From contig OZ345373.1 of NCBI GenBank assembly GCA_977006965.1, positions 1,860,001 through 1,924,000 on the forward strand: a stretch of 64,000 bases of DNA, in the 5' to 3' direction. Positions 54,626-64,000 of this stretch are shown here, in pieces (position 1 is the stretch's first letter; every line of letters starts with the position of its first letter). The notes below the pieces were generated by a model. That model searched no databases. It was not told the origin of the DNA and saw only the letters and a program-made list of their open reading frames with translations. The position numbers were made by a program, and so were the translations under genes. The DNA comes from Phymatolithon calcareum (lineage: Eukaryota; Rhodophyta; Florideophyceae; Hapalidiales).

Positions 54626-55640
54626 TTGGAACTTCGGAATTGTGGTTCGAGTGTTCTACTGCCCCTTGCGCAGCTATTTCGGCCGCTTCTGGGATGGCGA
54701 TTTCAGCTGCTCCTGGATTAACTTCTGTTTGTAAGCCAGGTGGGACATCATCCGTCTCTCTGTCAGTAGTATCTGTGTTCCCTGTCGCATTGCACTGTTC
54801 CGGACGAAAATCTGGTGACACCAGGTTTCGCCTCTCTGCGGTCACTGCGCTCTCCACACAAAGGTCGAAGAATCTTCTGTTGGCAGCTTTCGCCATTCCT
54901 TGGTACCAATCTCGCGCAACAATATTGTCTGCCTTTGCCGCACAGTACCTCGCTCTTCCCCGTACCTTCCCCATGTTTCTTTTCTGGGCTTCGTGAGCGT
55001 TTACTGTGTTGCGTGTGCTCAGCGCGTTCTCAAATGCGCTGAACCGTGGCATGTGAATCACGTTCCCTGAGCGACAGAGACTGATGATGTGCGTTGAATC
55101 CACTTTCTCAACCAGGAGCTCCATTACTGAGTTTCCAATGAAGGAGACGTGCAAGAGGCGCCTATTTGCTAGCAGGTCCCGCACAGCTTCCTCAATGTAC
55201 GCCCGGTCTGTTTTCGGGAGGTTCTTAAAGTACAGAGGTTCCACCAACGGGCTCTTGTGGGTTCTCATCATTGGCCCCATTCGTTCCGTGAATGCAACCA
55301 ATTTCGGTCTATCTTCATCGGAGACCTTAGGATTACTCTCTGCTCCTCGTGCAGCCTTCAGGTACGTCGGCCTTGCAATAGCCTGCTCTGTGGCGTCCGT
55401 TAAACTGGGAAATTCTTCTTCAGATGGGTTGTCCCGTGTCGGTCCCGCATTCGCATCGGCTGTCATCTCTGGCTGACTGCGTTCCTTCAAACTCCTGTTT
55501 TCTTCTTTGAGAGTAGCCACTTCTGCTTCGAGTATGGTCACCCGATTTACGGTGTCCATTTGTTTCCTTTCAAGCTCTTCCAATCTCTTTGAAAGAGAGT
55601 CGTAATCTCTAGAATTTATCTGCGGCCTCAATGGCTCCAT
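54564..55640 (-). CDS. LINE-B ORF1 protein
   Basis: The frame is open from 55727, but the first in-frame ATG is at 55640 and the element itself only starts at 55714; the upstream codons belong partly to the target. From that ATG it is 358 aa. It has a coiled coil from about residue 10 to 55 (heptad-like SKRLEELERK...LEAEVATLKEENRSLKE), a conserved middle, and an acidic low-complexity C-terminus. The role by analogy is a nucleic-acid-binding protein that packages the LINE RNA; no zinc knuckle is seen. Its end overlaps the start of ORF2 in another frame. Confidence 0.75.
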   Translation of the reverse strand: MEPLRPQINSRDYDSLSKRLEELERKQMDTVNRVTILEAEVATLKEENRSLKERSQPEMTADANAGPTRDNPSEEEFPSLTDATEQAIARPTYLKAARGAESNPKVSDEDRPKLVAFTERMGPMMRTHKSPLVEPLYFKNLPKTDRAYIEEAVRDLLANRRLLHVSFIGNSVMELLVEKVDSTHIISLCRSGNVIHMPRFSAFENALSTRNTVNAHEAQKRNMGKVRGRARYCAAKADNIVARDWYQGMAKAANRRFFDLCVESAVTAERRNLVSPDFRPEQCNATGNTDTTDRETDDVPPGLQTEVNPGAAEIAIPEAAEIAAQGAVEHSNHNSEVPNDTTSDALAGPQETTTKNAI

Positions 55641-55728
55641 TACGGTAGCCTCTAGCTGGGATCCTGCCGCCTCCCTAGGGGTCACAGGGACTCTTCTCGT
55701 GCTGGCGCTATTTGAGACGGTAGCCACT

Positions 55729-56089
55729 GCACCATCAACTCATTTGTTCGCGATGCGAATTCAAACGCCAATCTCCCCTTTTCTGGAACTAAGCAAGTGT
55801 ACGGGCTACCCCGTTCCCTGCATCTCCAACAAGAGCGATTTAGAATTTTCTTTTAGTAATAATAAAAGCAAGCACCGCACTATAATATAAAACGGTTATT
55901 CCTACGTGAGGTAGAGGGAGCGGTTAATAAATCCTTACATATCCCTATGCCGAGAGAGACCGTTAGCGGTACCTAAATATCTGAACATTGCAAATCTGTT
56001 GCTGAACAGCTTCAGGTGCTCACCTGCCGCGTGAGATTTCTTTCCACAATAGGAAAGAAAGAATACAAAACCTACATCAGGCCGTTGTC
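55729..56089. other. No supported gene
   Basis: Short AT-rich gap between LINE-B and LINE-C with no motif. Confidence 0.45.
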
Positions 56090-56092
56090 AGG

Positions 56093-57945
56093 CTTTTACA
56101 GTCAACAGGGCAATGAGGCGGCACATTACTAGGGCATTCAACCGAGCACCAAAAAGGGAAGGCGGTCGGCCCTGACGGAGTGGCAGTTGAAATGATGCAT
56201 GCGAATAAGGAAGCCGGATTGAGTATATTGATAGCCTTATGGGAGACATGTGGAAGGCTCAAATGTCTTCCGCGAGCGTGGCGTCAAGCTACTCTGATCC
56301 CTCTGTACAAGAAAGGCCCACCCCATGTTGCAGCGAACTACAGACCTATATCGCTATTAAGCCAAGCCAGGAAAATCATCGATTCCGCACTCGACTCATA
56401 CATAAGGGAACACTACCGTTTCAACAGTGCCCAGCTAGGTTTCCGAAAAGACAAGAGCACATATATTGCGATACTCCGTGCAAAATGTGCCATGAAAGAT
56501 GGGCATCCTTTTGTCGCGGTTCTTGACCTCTCTGCAGCATATGACAGGGTGCCACGAGACATCCTCATGAAAAGACTCGAGCAGAAGCTACCCGACGAAA
56601 TAACAAGGATGATGGCATATCTTCTGAAACCCTCGTGGGTTACGTCAGCAGGCGATGATACACGAACATGGTGCATTATCGATCGAGGAGTACCCCAAGG
56701 GTCCCCACTGAGCCCGTGCCTGTACAATATCTTCAAGGATACATTCGCGGAAGCGGTCTCCAAGGTCCCCAGCGACGTCTCTGAAAATCCAGCGCAACTG
56801 TTCGCTGACGATGTCCAGCTGCAATCAAAGGATGGAGAAGGAATGCAGAAGCTACTTGATATAGCGACTACCTGGGCGAAGGAAAATGGTATGAGCTGGA
56901 ACACAAAGCCAGGAAAGAGCGAGATCCTTAAATACAAGGGACTCAGGAAACACACCTTCCACATTGCGGGTCGAGTTCTTCATCAAGCTTGGAGGCTCTC
57001 GTATCTCGGTATAAGCATGAACCACAAAGGCGTAACAGACGACATGGCGTTATCAAGAGTACGAAATGCAGTGGGGTGCATACACAAACTGCGGGATATT
57101 GGAGTCAATGTTCGAGGCTTTCAGCCTGTGACATGAATTAGAATCTTCAAGTCGCTTATTTTGCCAAAGTGGGAGTACGCACTCCACGTCACGCCCCTGA
57201 CAAAGCGATTACAATCAGCAATCGAATCTGCAGAAGGTTTATTCTTCAAGTATGTTTTTGGGACATATGCCCAGCACCGCCATGGAAGAATGCGAGCTCT
57301 GTGCCGACTAGAACCACCTGCCATGAGGAGAAGACACCAAGCAGAAAGGTTCTCTGCGAGTCTAGTGAAACAGAAGAAGCGCCTCGACGAAGCAGATGAG
57401 TATTCTGGGAGAGATGAAGACATTAAGGAGGCAACCAAGGACATAGAGTGCCTCAAGAAATATGAAGATCTGCAGCAAGCTCTCGACAAAGCCAAGGAGG
57501 GCTCAGTCTCAAAGAAAGAGGGACGAAAAGAAAGAATTGAGTTATGGGCAGAGGAAGAAGAGGGAAGATCGCTCGAGATACCAACTGATTCGAACAATCT
57601 ACCGATGGTTCTCCGCGTAAGAGAAAGATCTACACGGTTGCGATGCCTACGGCTGATATTCAATAGAGCACCTCTTTGGAGAAAATCAGTACTTGGTGCA
57701 TACTTTGGTGTCACAGCCGTGATTGAGCTGGTCGCGCTCCAACGCATTCTATCTTCATCCAAGATTAGTCCTGAAATTGAATATGAATGTAAGCGACTAA
57801 CTGGAGCACTTGTTGGGAGAGAAATACGAATCAAGGTTGTACTGAACAGTCAAACTACGTGAGCTTAGAAAATCGTGCGAAAGCGGCCCTGTTACTCTTC
57901 AAGAGAGGCCTTGGGAGCTTTTAAAATAAATCAACACATATCCCC
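56093..57945 (+). mobile_element. 5'-truncated LINE-C, longer copy
   Basis: Plus-strand copy of the family at 34929-36047, starting before the reverse transcriptase. The 3' end is the same non-poly(A) AACACATATCCCC. No target duplication was found, so the left edge is approximate. Confidence 0.8.
56180..57862 (+). pseudogene. LINE-C ORF2 fragment: reverse transcriptase
   Basis: Contains the RT motifs in order: LIPLYKKGPPH, YRPISLLSQ, LGFRKDKST, LDLSAAYD, GVPQGSPLSPCLYN, LFADD (about 56800-56815), GKSEILKYKG, then PKWEYALHVTPLT and RLRCLRLIFNRAPLW. A single stop (TGA at 57134-57136), where the other copy has Cys, splits it. There is no RNase H or terminal CCHC finger. The endonuclease end is lost. 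Confidence 0.88.
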
Positions 57946-58029
57946 CTTTTTCTAAATGAACATTTAGTTTGAGTTCTCTAAAAAAGGGAATACATTCTAG
58001 GGACGCATAAGAGAAGAACTACCCTATTG

Positions 58030-60310
58030 TCGGCCGTAAATTCTTTCTTTCTTTATTGCGGAAGGATCGCTCGCATTGAACGTATGCTCCTAAAGCTGTT
58101 CTACAGCAGCTTTTCAATGTTCAGAAATTTGATTATTGCAAAGGGTCTCTCACGGCATAGCTCTTCTACGGCTTTTGTACCCACTCTACTAATAAACTTA
58201 CGTCTGGAGACAGAACGCCCACCACACCTTAAAATCAGGTGCTCCGCAGTTTCCTTGCAACCTGAGTTACAGGTTTTGCAAATTGGGTCATACGACTTTG
58301 CGCTTCCATGCCTAAACACGGCCACCATGGCGGTACAGTCTCCAATCAGCTGGTGTAAGATCACTTCTGCTCGTCTGTGCGCTACGGAAAGCTCTCGGGG
58401 AAGTGTCAGAACGGCGACAGTTTCGGCGCGTAAGGGAGGCCTAATGATTGGTCGTGCTGCCTCGAGTGTCAGAGGAACCTTCTGCTGATCCAATAGGCTT
58501 GATTCGCAAATAGCCCTTCTTGCTTATTGGTCGACGGTATCATTTCTTGGAATTCCGCAGTGACTTCTTATGCAAACGCGTTCAACGAAAATCTCCCTAG
58601 AAATCAGATGCTCCATAAGGCCCCAAAGTTTCCATATCATTTCCCACACCTTCGCGGCTGTCCGTTAAAAACATCGATGCAGCTCCTGCTGTCGGTGAAC
58701 CATGTTATAGTGTTTCCAGGTGCAAAGGATAGATTCAGCGCTTCTTGGAATACAGGAATTGCGGCAAAAACCTCCGCGTCGTATGAAGATCCGACAGGTC
58801 CCGCGTGGGGTGCGCCAGTTCCTTCACCGTTTCATTTCCGCGCGACAGCAAAACCTCCGCACCTCCGACATTGTCCGCGACGTTTCTGTGCATGTCAAGA
58901 GTGTCTCCATCCTCATCGCGAAGAATCAGACGCTCCTTCGAAGCTGTCGAGCTTGAGGCATACGCATGTTCATCCTCGTCGTCATATGAAAGAATAATGT
59001 CCGGTGGTTTGCCGTGCCGAGTATTGAATTTAGACATCGCTGCGTTCTGCTGATGGCGTTGTTCGTGGAAAATTTCAAGCTTCGCATTGTACCAGACTTC
59101 ATCGCATTTAACCGAGACTCGTTCGCCGTGATGAAGGTCGCACATGAATTTGGCGGGAATTTCTCCAACGCTGCCGACGGTCCATATTTCCAAGTCAGCT
59201 GACTGTGCGCCGTCCCGCTCCAAAAGAAGAGCCTCAACGGCAAATTTCTTTTCCTTGTCTCCATCCTTTTCAGAGATGGAAGTCAGAAAGCTGCAGAACC
59301 TATTCTTCGAGAGTTCTTTCCCATTTGGGGAATGAAATACCTATCGCGGAAGCGCCAGAATTCCTTTTTCAGCTAGCTGCTGGGTGCTGGTCTAATGCCA
59401 GGATTGCGTTTGACTTTCGGGTTTCGTCACACGAGAATTCATAGCGCCTGTGATAGGGGTGTCCGTCGGCATCGCAACGCTTTTTTCATCACCATGGTAG
59501 CCTCTTTCCCGCCGAAATTCTGGAGAGTCATCATTCCAACTAACAATTGAAGTTTCGAGATCTTGGCGGGTTTCAGGAAACCGGTGGCTATGCGAGCAGC
59601 TTCGTTCCTTGCAGTTTCCACATGTTTCATGTGGGTCTGAGCACCGTGTATAGCGTAGGTCCCCGTTCCGTATATTGCTATTGGTTCATAGTAGCTTTTT
59701 CGAAATGACTCCATTGCATGTGACTCGGCACCCCAAGTTATGGAATACGCAAGCGGAAGGTTCCCTCAAGTGAGCACGACGCTAATATCGAATACATTCG
59801 GAATGGCAACAGAGCGCCACCTGGAGACCATACGCATGAACTGGACTCCGGAGAAATGTTAAGAACGGAAAAAGCATTAGACTCAATACTACTCTACAGC
59901 GTCACCATAATTGAGAATATGGAGAATGACGAGTCCCTGTATTAGGGACCACGCGATATACTAGAATGAAAAAGTTACGAAAAGCTGCTCCCATACAGTC
60001 TCAGGAGTGCTAATGAGGGCTTTCAAATAAACAACTAAACAGTTGCAAAAAAACCCAAGTTGTGGAACTGAGAGTGTGCATGAAACGAATCTTTGACTTG
60101 AGCTTTCGGCTGGTTTCCAAACAATGCTTCTTGAAGCTTAGACGTTGATCAAAGTGGACTCCAAGGAACTATTAGTCGGCTATTGCCTCGATGTTTGATC
60201 CTGAAATCCTTACCTTTCTGTCAATAAGCTCAAACGGAAGTTTGCCACCTCGAGCGAAACCGAGAACTTTGCATTTACGGGCTTTAACTTCAAAACACTT
60301 AGGGGGCTTT
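58030..60310 (-). pseudogene. LINE-G relic with RNase H (I-like), split by LINE-F
   Basis: Minus-strand pieces of a different LINE. 60310-60068: KVLGFARGG and FLGVHFDQRLSFKKH, the end of an RT domain. 59714-59439: IYGTGTYA...ARNEAARIATG. About 58800-58540: an RNase H domain with SYDAE and TWFTDSRS and then CGIPRNDTVD. 58493-58101: LIGDCTAM and a final C-x2-C...H-x4-C finger (CKTC, EHLILRC). RT, RNase H and CCHC in this order indicate the I-like group. Several stops and frameshifts; an unassigned acidic stretch lies at 59264-58900. Confidence 0.75.
59746..60053 (+). mobile_element. 5'-truncated LINE-F, second copy
   Basis: Inserted in the LINE-G relic, with duplication CCCAAGTTATGGAA (59732-59745) and CCCAAGTTGTGGAA (60054-60067), one mismatch. 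It matches 33880-34208 closely, with an internal deletion of about 10 nt in the ORF2 tail, and ends GTTGCAAAAAAA. Confidence 0.85.
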
Positions 60311-60805
60311 TACAACTAGACTTATCAAAATTCTATTTTACTGAAGTGTACATTCAGTGAAGATGCTCACGCAGTAATAATTACTTTTGTATACGCGAGA
60401 AAACGCGAGCTTCTTTCACGTCCGTAGCGTAAGAAAAGGATCTTGGACCAATAATTACTGCAAAATTCACACGGAATTGAAAGAATTTTCTTACCTACAA
60501 CCTTCAACTTCTAAACCCAATGCAGTCTGTAATAAGTTGCTAGCTTAAATTCGATTATTTACTTTAATATGAACAGGAAAAACCCAATCGCAAATAGTTT
60601 TGCTTATTTGAGAAGGTACTTGTAGCGCCAGGCTCACTAGAACCCGACGCCACAGTGGTCAGAGAAGACCGGAGGAGAGAAAAAATGCGGGAGAGACAAA
60701 ACAAAGAGACTGAAATGAGGAAAGAAAAGAGAGAGAGAAAGAGAAACAAAACGCGAAGAGAGGGAAAAGAGGAGTTGTAGAAAACAGCGTCTTGAGGACG
60801 CGTGA
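60311..60805. other. Gap with a purine-rich strand
   Basis: No gene. 60661-60777 is almost entirely A and G on the plus strand (GAGAGAAAGAG-type), a strong strand asymmetry possibly able to form triplex DNA. It ends at the LINE-D target duplication. Confidence 0.5.
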
Positions 60806-60819
60806 GATTAATGGTGGAG

Positions 60820-62829
60820 GGGATATATGTTGATTTATTTTAAAAGCTCCCAAAGCCTCAAATTGAGTAACAGGGCAGCTTCTCGTTGTTTTTGATACTC
60901 ATCTCTCTACTCTCATTCTAATATCTACTTAATTCGAATTTCTCTCCCTGTGAGGGCCCGAGTAAGTCTTTTGCATTCATATTCCGTTTCTTGGTCCATC
61001 TTCATAGCCCGTAGCATACGTTGCAACACGATAAGCTCCACCACAGCACCAGTCCCAAAGTATTTCGCCAGAATGGATTTTCTCCACAAAGGAACTCTGT
61101 TGAAAATGACTCTCAGGCATCTCAACCGCACAGTTCTGTCCCTTATATATAGCACTCCTGGTAGGTCGTTCGGTACGCCGATCGGGATTTTAACTGTCCG
61201 ACCCTCTTCTTCCAACGACCAGACTTTGACTGTTGCTTGTAGGCGTCGCTTTTTTGACACCATTCCTTCTTCCGCTTGTTTCAGAGCTTCTGTAAGGTGT
61301 TCCTCTTCCCCGAGATACCCAATGTCCTTTGATACGTCTTCCAGATCTTCTTCTTTTCCCTGGTATTCTTCTGAAAGCTCCAGGAACTTCCTCCTTCTTA
61401 CCAAGCTTAAGGTGAACCTTTCAGCCTGGTGCATTCTCCTCATCTGGGGGCTGGCGAGACGGCAGAGCACTCACATTCTCTCCCTTCGATACTCGGCATA
61501 TTTTCAGAAGACGTATCTGTAGAAAAGACCTTCTGCTGCTTCAATTGCCGATAGTAGTCGTTTCGTGATCGGTGTCAGGTGAATAGCATACTCCCATTTG
61601 GGGAGAATCAACGACTTGAAAATCCTGATGCAGGTGGTTGGTTGGAGTCCTCTGACGTTCAAGCCAATTTGGCGGAGTTTGTGTACGCATCCCTTCGCAT
61701 TTCGAACTCTTGAGATTGCTGTATCGTCGGTGACTCCGTTGTTGTTCATACTGATCCCGAGGTAGGACAGTCTCCAGGCCTGGTGCAGCTCTTTTCCTGC
61801 AAGGAAGAATTTCTTCTTTGGGAGTCCTTTGTACTTAAAGACCTCGCTCTTGCCTGGCTTTGTGTTCCATTTCATGGAGTTCTCGGCTGCCCATTTCGTA
61901 GATATGTCCAATAGTACTTGCAATCCTTTTGTATTCTTTGCCTGAAGAAGAACGTCATCCGCAAATAGCTGCGCTGGATGGTCAGACACTGTTCTTGTTA
62001 CTTGGGCGGCAGGTTCCGCGAACGTATCCATGAATATGTTATATAGGCACGGACTAAGCGGGGAGCCCTGCGGAACACCTCGGTCGATAATGCACCATGT
62101 TTTCGTTTCATCTCCTGCTGACGTGATCCACGACGGTTTCATCAGGTAAGATACCATCTTTGTTATGTGTTCCGGCAACTTTTTCTTCAGTCGCTCGAGG
62201 AGGTTATCCCTCGGGACGCTGTCATACGCTGCTGACAAGTCAAGTACAGCAACGAACGGGTGACCATTTTGCATAGTATTCTTTGCGCGAAGTATGGCCA
62301 AACATGTGCTCTTGTCTCTCCGAAAACCCAGTTGTGCTCTGTTAAACCGGTAGTGGTCCCTTATGTGTGAGTCTAGGGCGGAATCGATTATCTTCCTGAC
62401 CTGACTCAGTAGAGAGATAGGCCTGTAGTTGGCCGCAATGTGTGCTGGCCCTTTCTTGTAGAGGGGAATAAGTGTCGCTTGCCGCCATTGTCGTGGGAGG
62501 CACCTCAGTCGCCCGCATGTCTCCCACAGAACCAGAATCAATTCGAATCCGGCCTCCTTGTTTGCGTGTAGCATCTCCACAGCAACGTCGTCTGGGCCCA
62601 CAGCTTTTCCTCTTGGCGCTCTGTTAAAGGCTCTTCGAAGATGCCTCCTCATTGCTCTGTTAACCGTAAACCTTTCAAGGGTCACATTCCAATCCTTCTC
62701 CGCTTGGCACACGTTCGAGATGTACGCGGAAAACTTGCTCGGGTGTACTGGGGCTCCTAGGGCCCGGTTCTTACCAATTCGTCGCTCCTTGGACTTCATA
62801 ACCTTGCTCGCGACATTAGCAGCCTCAGT
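60820..62829 (-). mobile_element. 5'-truncated LINE-D (relative of LINE-C)
   Basis: Perfect 14-bp duplication GATTAATGGTGGAG at 60806-60819 and 62830-62843. The 3' end AACATATATCCCC is nearly the same as in LINE-C, again without poly(A). It carries the RT and the C-terminal part of ORF2. Confidence 0.9.
60925..62829 (-). pseudogene. LINE-D ORF2 fragment: reverse transcriptase
   Basis: The block 62829-61504 contains the RT motifs (YRPISLLSQ, LGFRRDKST, LDLSAAYD, GVPQGSPLSPCLYN, LFADD near 61948-61962, GKSEVFKYKG). The frame upstream of 62830 is target DNA, not LINE. After a stop at 61504-61506 the second block, 61470-60925, holds the C-terminal RLRCLRVIFNRVPLW segment. It is related to LINE-C but clearly a distinct subfamily (many substitutions). 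Confidence 0.88.
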
Positions 62830-62989
62830 GATTAATGGTGGAGAAAAGCGAATAAAAGGGAGGGTGCGAAGCGCTGCCGATGTCGGCAACGTTGGATGAT
62901 GGCGACCTTGAATGGGCCGTCAGCGTTGGACACTGTGCTCCGAAACGGAACAACGCAGGTGTTCGGCGCGTTGAGGGGGGGGGGGAAAT

Positions 62990-64000
62990 TTTAAGTTTTT
63001 TATTTTAGAAGCCCTCAACGCAATAGATCCGACACCAGAGCAGCATCCCGCGTGCTATGCTTCCTTTCCGATAAAGTTTCCTCATACAATCATCTCCTCG
63101 GTCATTATAATCTCTAACTCCAATAATTTGTTCATTGCCTGCATCGTTTCCTCCTCAGCTGTTGCGGTTAGTCTTGGTCTCGTGAGGTTTTGTTGCAGTG
63201 TGTCCAGGCTCTTCTCCGCCAGCTCTCCAAAATTCTCTACGTAGGACGTGGGTGAGCGTGGGGGAAAGCGTCCGAAGAACCATTTCACGCCCAACTGTCG
63301 ATGTTTTGGCCATTTCAGTAGCATAAACGGGTTTGCGGGCTCTGTCACGTCCACGGGGATTCTTCGTTTTAGGCCTTCCTCTTCTTGTTCCCATGCTTGA
63401 GAGAGGCGATTTCTCTCCTCCTTAGGGGTGACCATTCCGCGAGCAGCTCTATCAGCCTGTTCAGCTAAAAGGTCATGCTGTGTCAGGTACATAATATCTC
63501 TTTCTGCGTACCGCAGGTCTTCGGCTTTGCCTTCATAATCAGGCTTTTCCTCGATTTCTTGTTTCGCTTTCATCAGGCGAAGGGGGAAGTTTTCCCCTAA
63601 TTGCGCTATTTCAGGTGGCACGATTTTGCATAGTGCTCTCATTCGGTTCTGCAGGCGGAATGCGAAGCGCCCTACAATGAGGGAGTAGAACAGCCCTTCT
63701 GCCTGGTCGATTTGCGCTTGGATGGATCTCGTCCATGGGGTAAGGTGTAGGTGTAGGGCGTACTCCCACCTGCATTGCACGAGTGTCTTGTAGATTGCAA
63801 TATTCTTCGTTGTGGTTAGGCCCCTGGCGTTCATTCCTATATCCCGGAGGCCCAGAATAACGCCCTTCGCTTTCCTGACTCTGTTAAACGTTGCGAGCTC
63901 AGTTACTCCCTTGTTGTCGATGGTAGTGCCAAGGTATTCCAGACGTCTTGTTTCGTGGAGTTCCGCATCAGCTAGGCGGAACTTTCGCTTGAATAGTCCT
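62990..64000 (-). mobile_element. LINE-E 3' part, running off the window
   Basis: Minus-strand LINE beginning at a T-rich tail (62993-63010) next to a run of nine or more G. Related in its coding part to families A and B. The 5' portion lies beyond the window edge. Confidence 0.75.
63082..64000 (-). CDS. LINE-E ORF2 C-terminal part, partial
   Basis: Open from the window edge (first complete codon at 63999) to the stop at 63082 without interruption. It reads LEYLGTTIDNKGV, CRWEYALHLHLTPW, a long Glu/Lys-rich helical region and KHRQLGVKWFFGRFPP, the post-RT region shared by the LINEs here. Whether the catalytic RT is intact cannot be seen. Confidence 0.75.
   Translation of the reverse strand, partial: GLFKRKFRLADAELHETRRLEYLGTTIDNKGVTELATFNRVRKAKGVILGLRDIGMNARGLTTTKNIAIYKTLVQCRWEYALHLHLTPWTRSIQAQIDQAEGLFYSLIVGRFAFRLQNRMRALCKIVPPEIAQLGENFPLRLMKAKQEIEEKPDYEGKAEDLRYAERDIMYLTQHDLLAEQADRAARGMVTPKEERNRLSQAWEQEEEGLKRRIPVDVTEPANPFMLLKWPKHRQLGVKWFFGRFPPRSPTSYVENFGELAEKSLDTLQQNLTRPRLTATAEEETMQAMNKLLELEIIMTEEMIV

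Larger units (their letters stand above)
51342..55714 (-). mobile_element. Nearly full-length LINE-B, two ORFs
   Basis: 4.37 kb flanked by a perfect 14-bp duplication AGACGGTAGCCACT (51328-51341 and 55715-55728), with a poly(T) at 51342-51348 marking the A-tail of a minus-strand element. It encodes ORF1 (coiled-coil type) and ORF2 (APE-like endonuclease plus reverse transcriptase). Only one frameshift and one in-frame stop were found in ORF2. Fragments of its 3' UTR lie at 23157, 45838 and 46280. Structure fits APE-type non-LTR retrotransposons; the clade was not resolved. Confidence 0.92.

Overview
The window looks like nuclear DNA of an intron-poor eukaryote that is very rich in transposons. 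Host genes are single-exon and widely spaced. Around them are an LTR retrotransposon, several LINE families inserted into each other, a SINE, piggyBac-like and Helitron-like remnants, and short palindromic elements. Nothing fixes the species. Compact intronless genes in a repeat-dominated genome would suit a florideophyte red alga (Chondrus-like), but this is a low-confidence inference.

Likely host genes: a RING-type protein with an unusual metal-ligand set (4245-5171), a 168-residue protein made of 23-residue repeats (15679-16185, minus), a compact Ser/Thr kinase (23892-24779), an unrecognised ORF (30316-30951, minus), and two paralogous secreted chymotrypsin-fold proteases (32527-33348 and 46697-47518, both minus).

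Layout: 1-4.2 kb holds two LINE tails and little else. 5613-12388 is a complete, apparently young Ty3/gypsy element with LTRs that look identical, gag and pol in -1 frame, and a well-formed -1 frameshift signal. 12.4-23.4 kb holds palindromic elements, a Helitron-type helicase relic, repeat family R and LINE relics. 26.8-30 kb holds palindromic elements split by a LINE. 33-50 kb is a nest of LINEs, a SINE split by a piggyBac-like element, an inverted second copy of R, and a broken ORF series resembling the eukaryotic TnpB relatives (Fanzor). 51.3-64 kb is almost solid LINE sequence, including a nearly intact 4.4-kb two-ORF element.

Most insertion boundaries could be set from 9-14 bp target-site duplications, which give a relative order of events. 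The best leads are the Fanzor-like relic, the gag-pol frameshift cassette, the SINE/piggyBac nest, repeat R with a conserved peptide, and the RING protein with two Cys-to-Asp ligand changes. All family assignments come from reading motifs; no database search was run.
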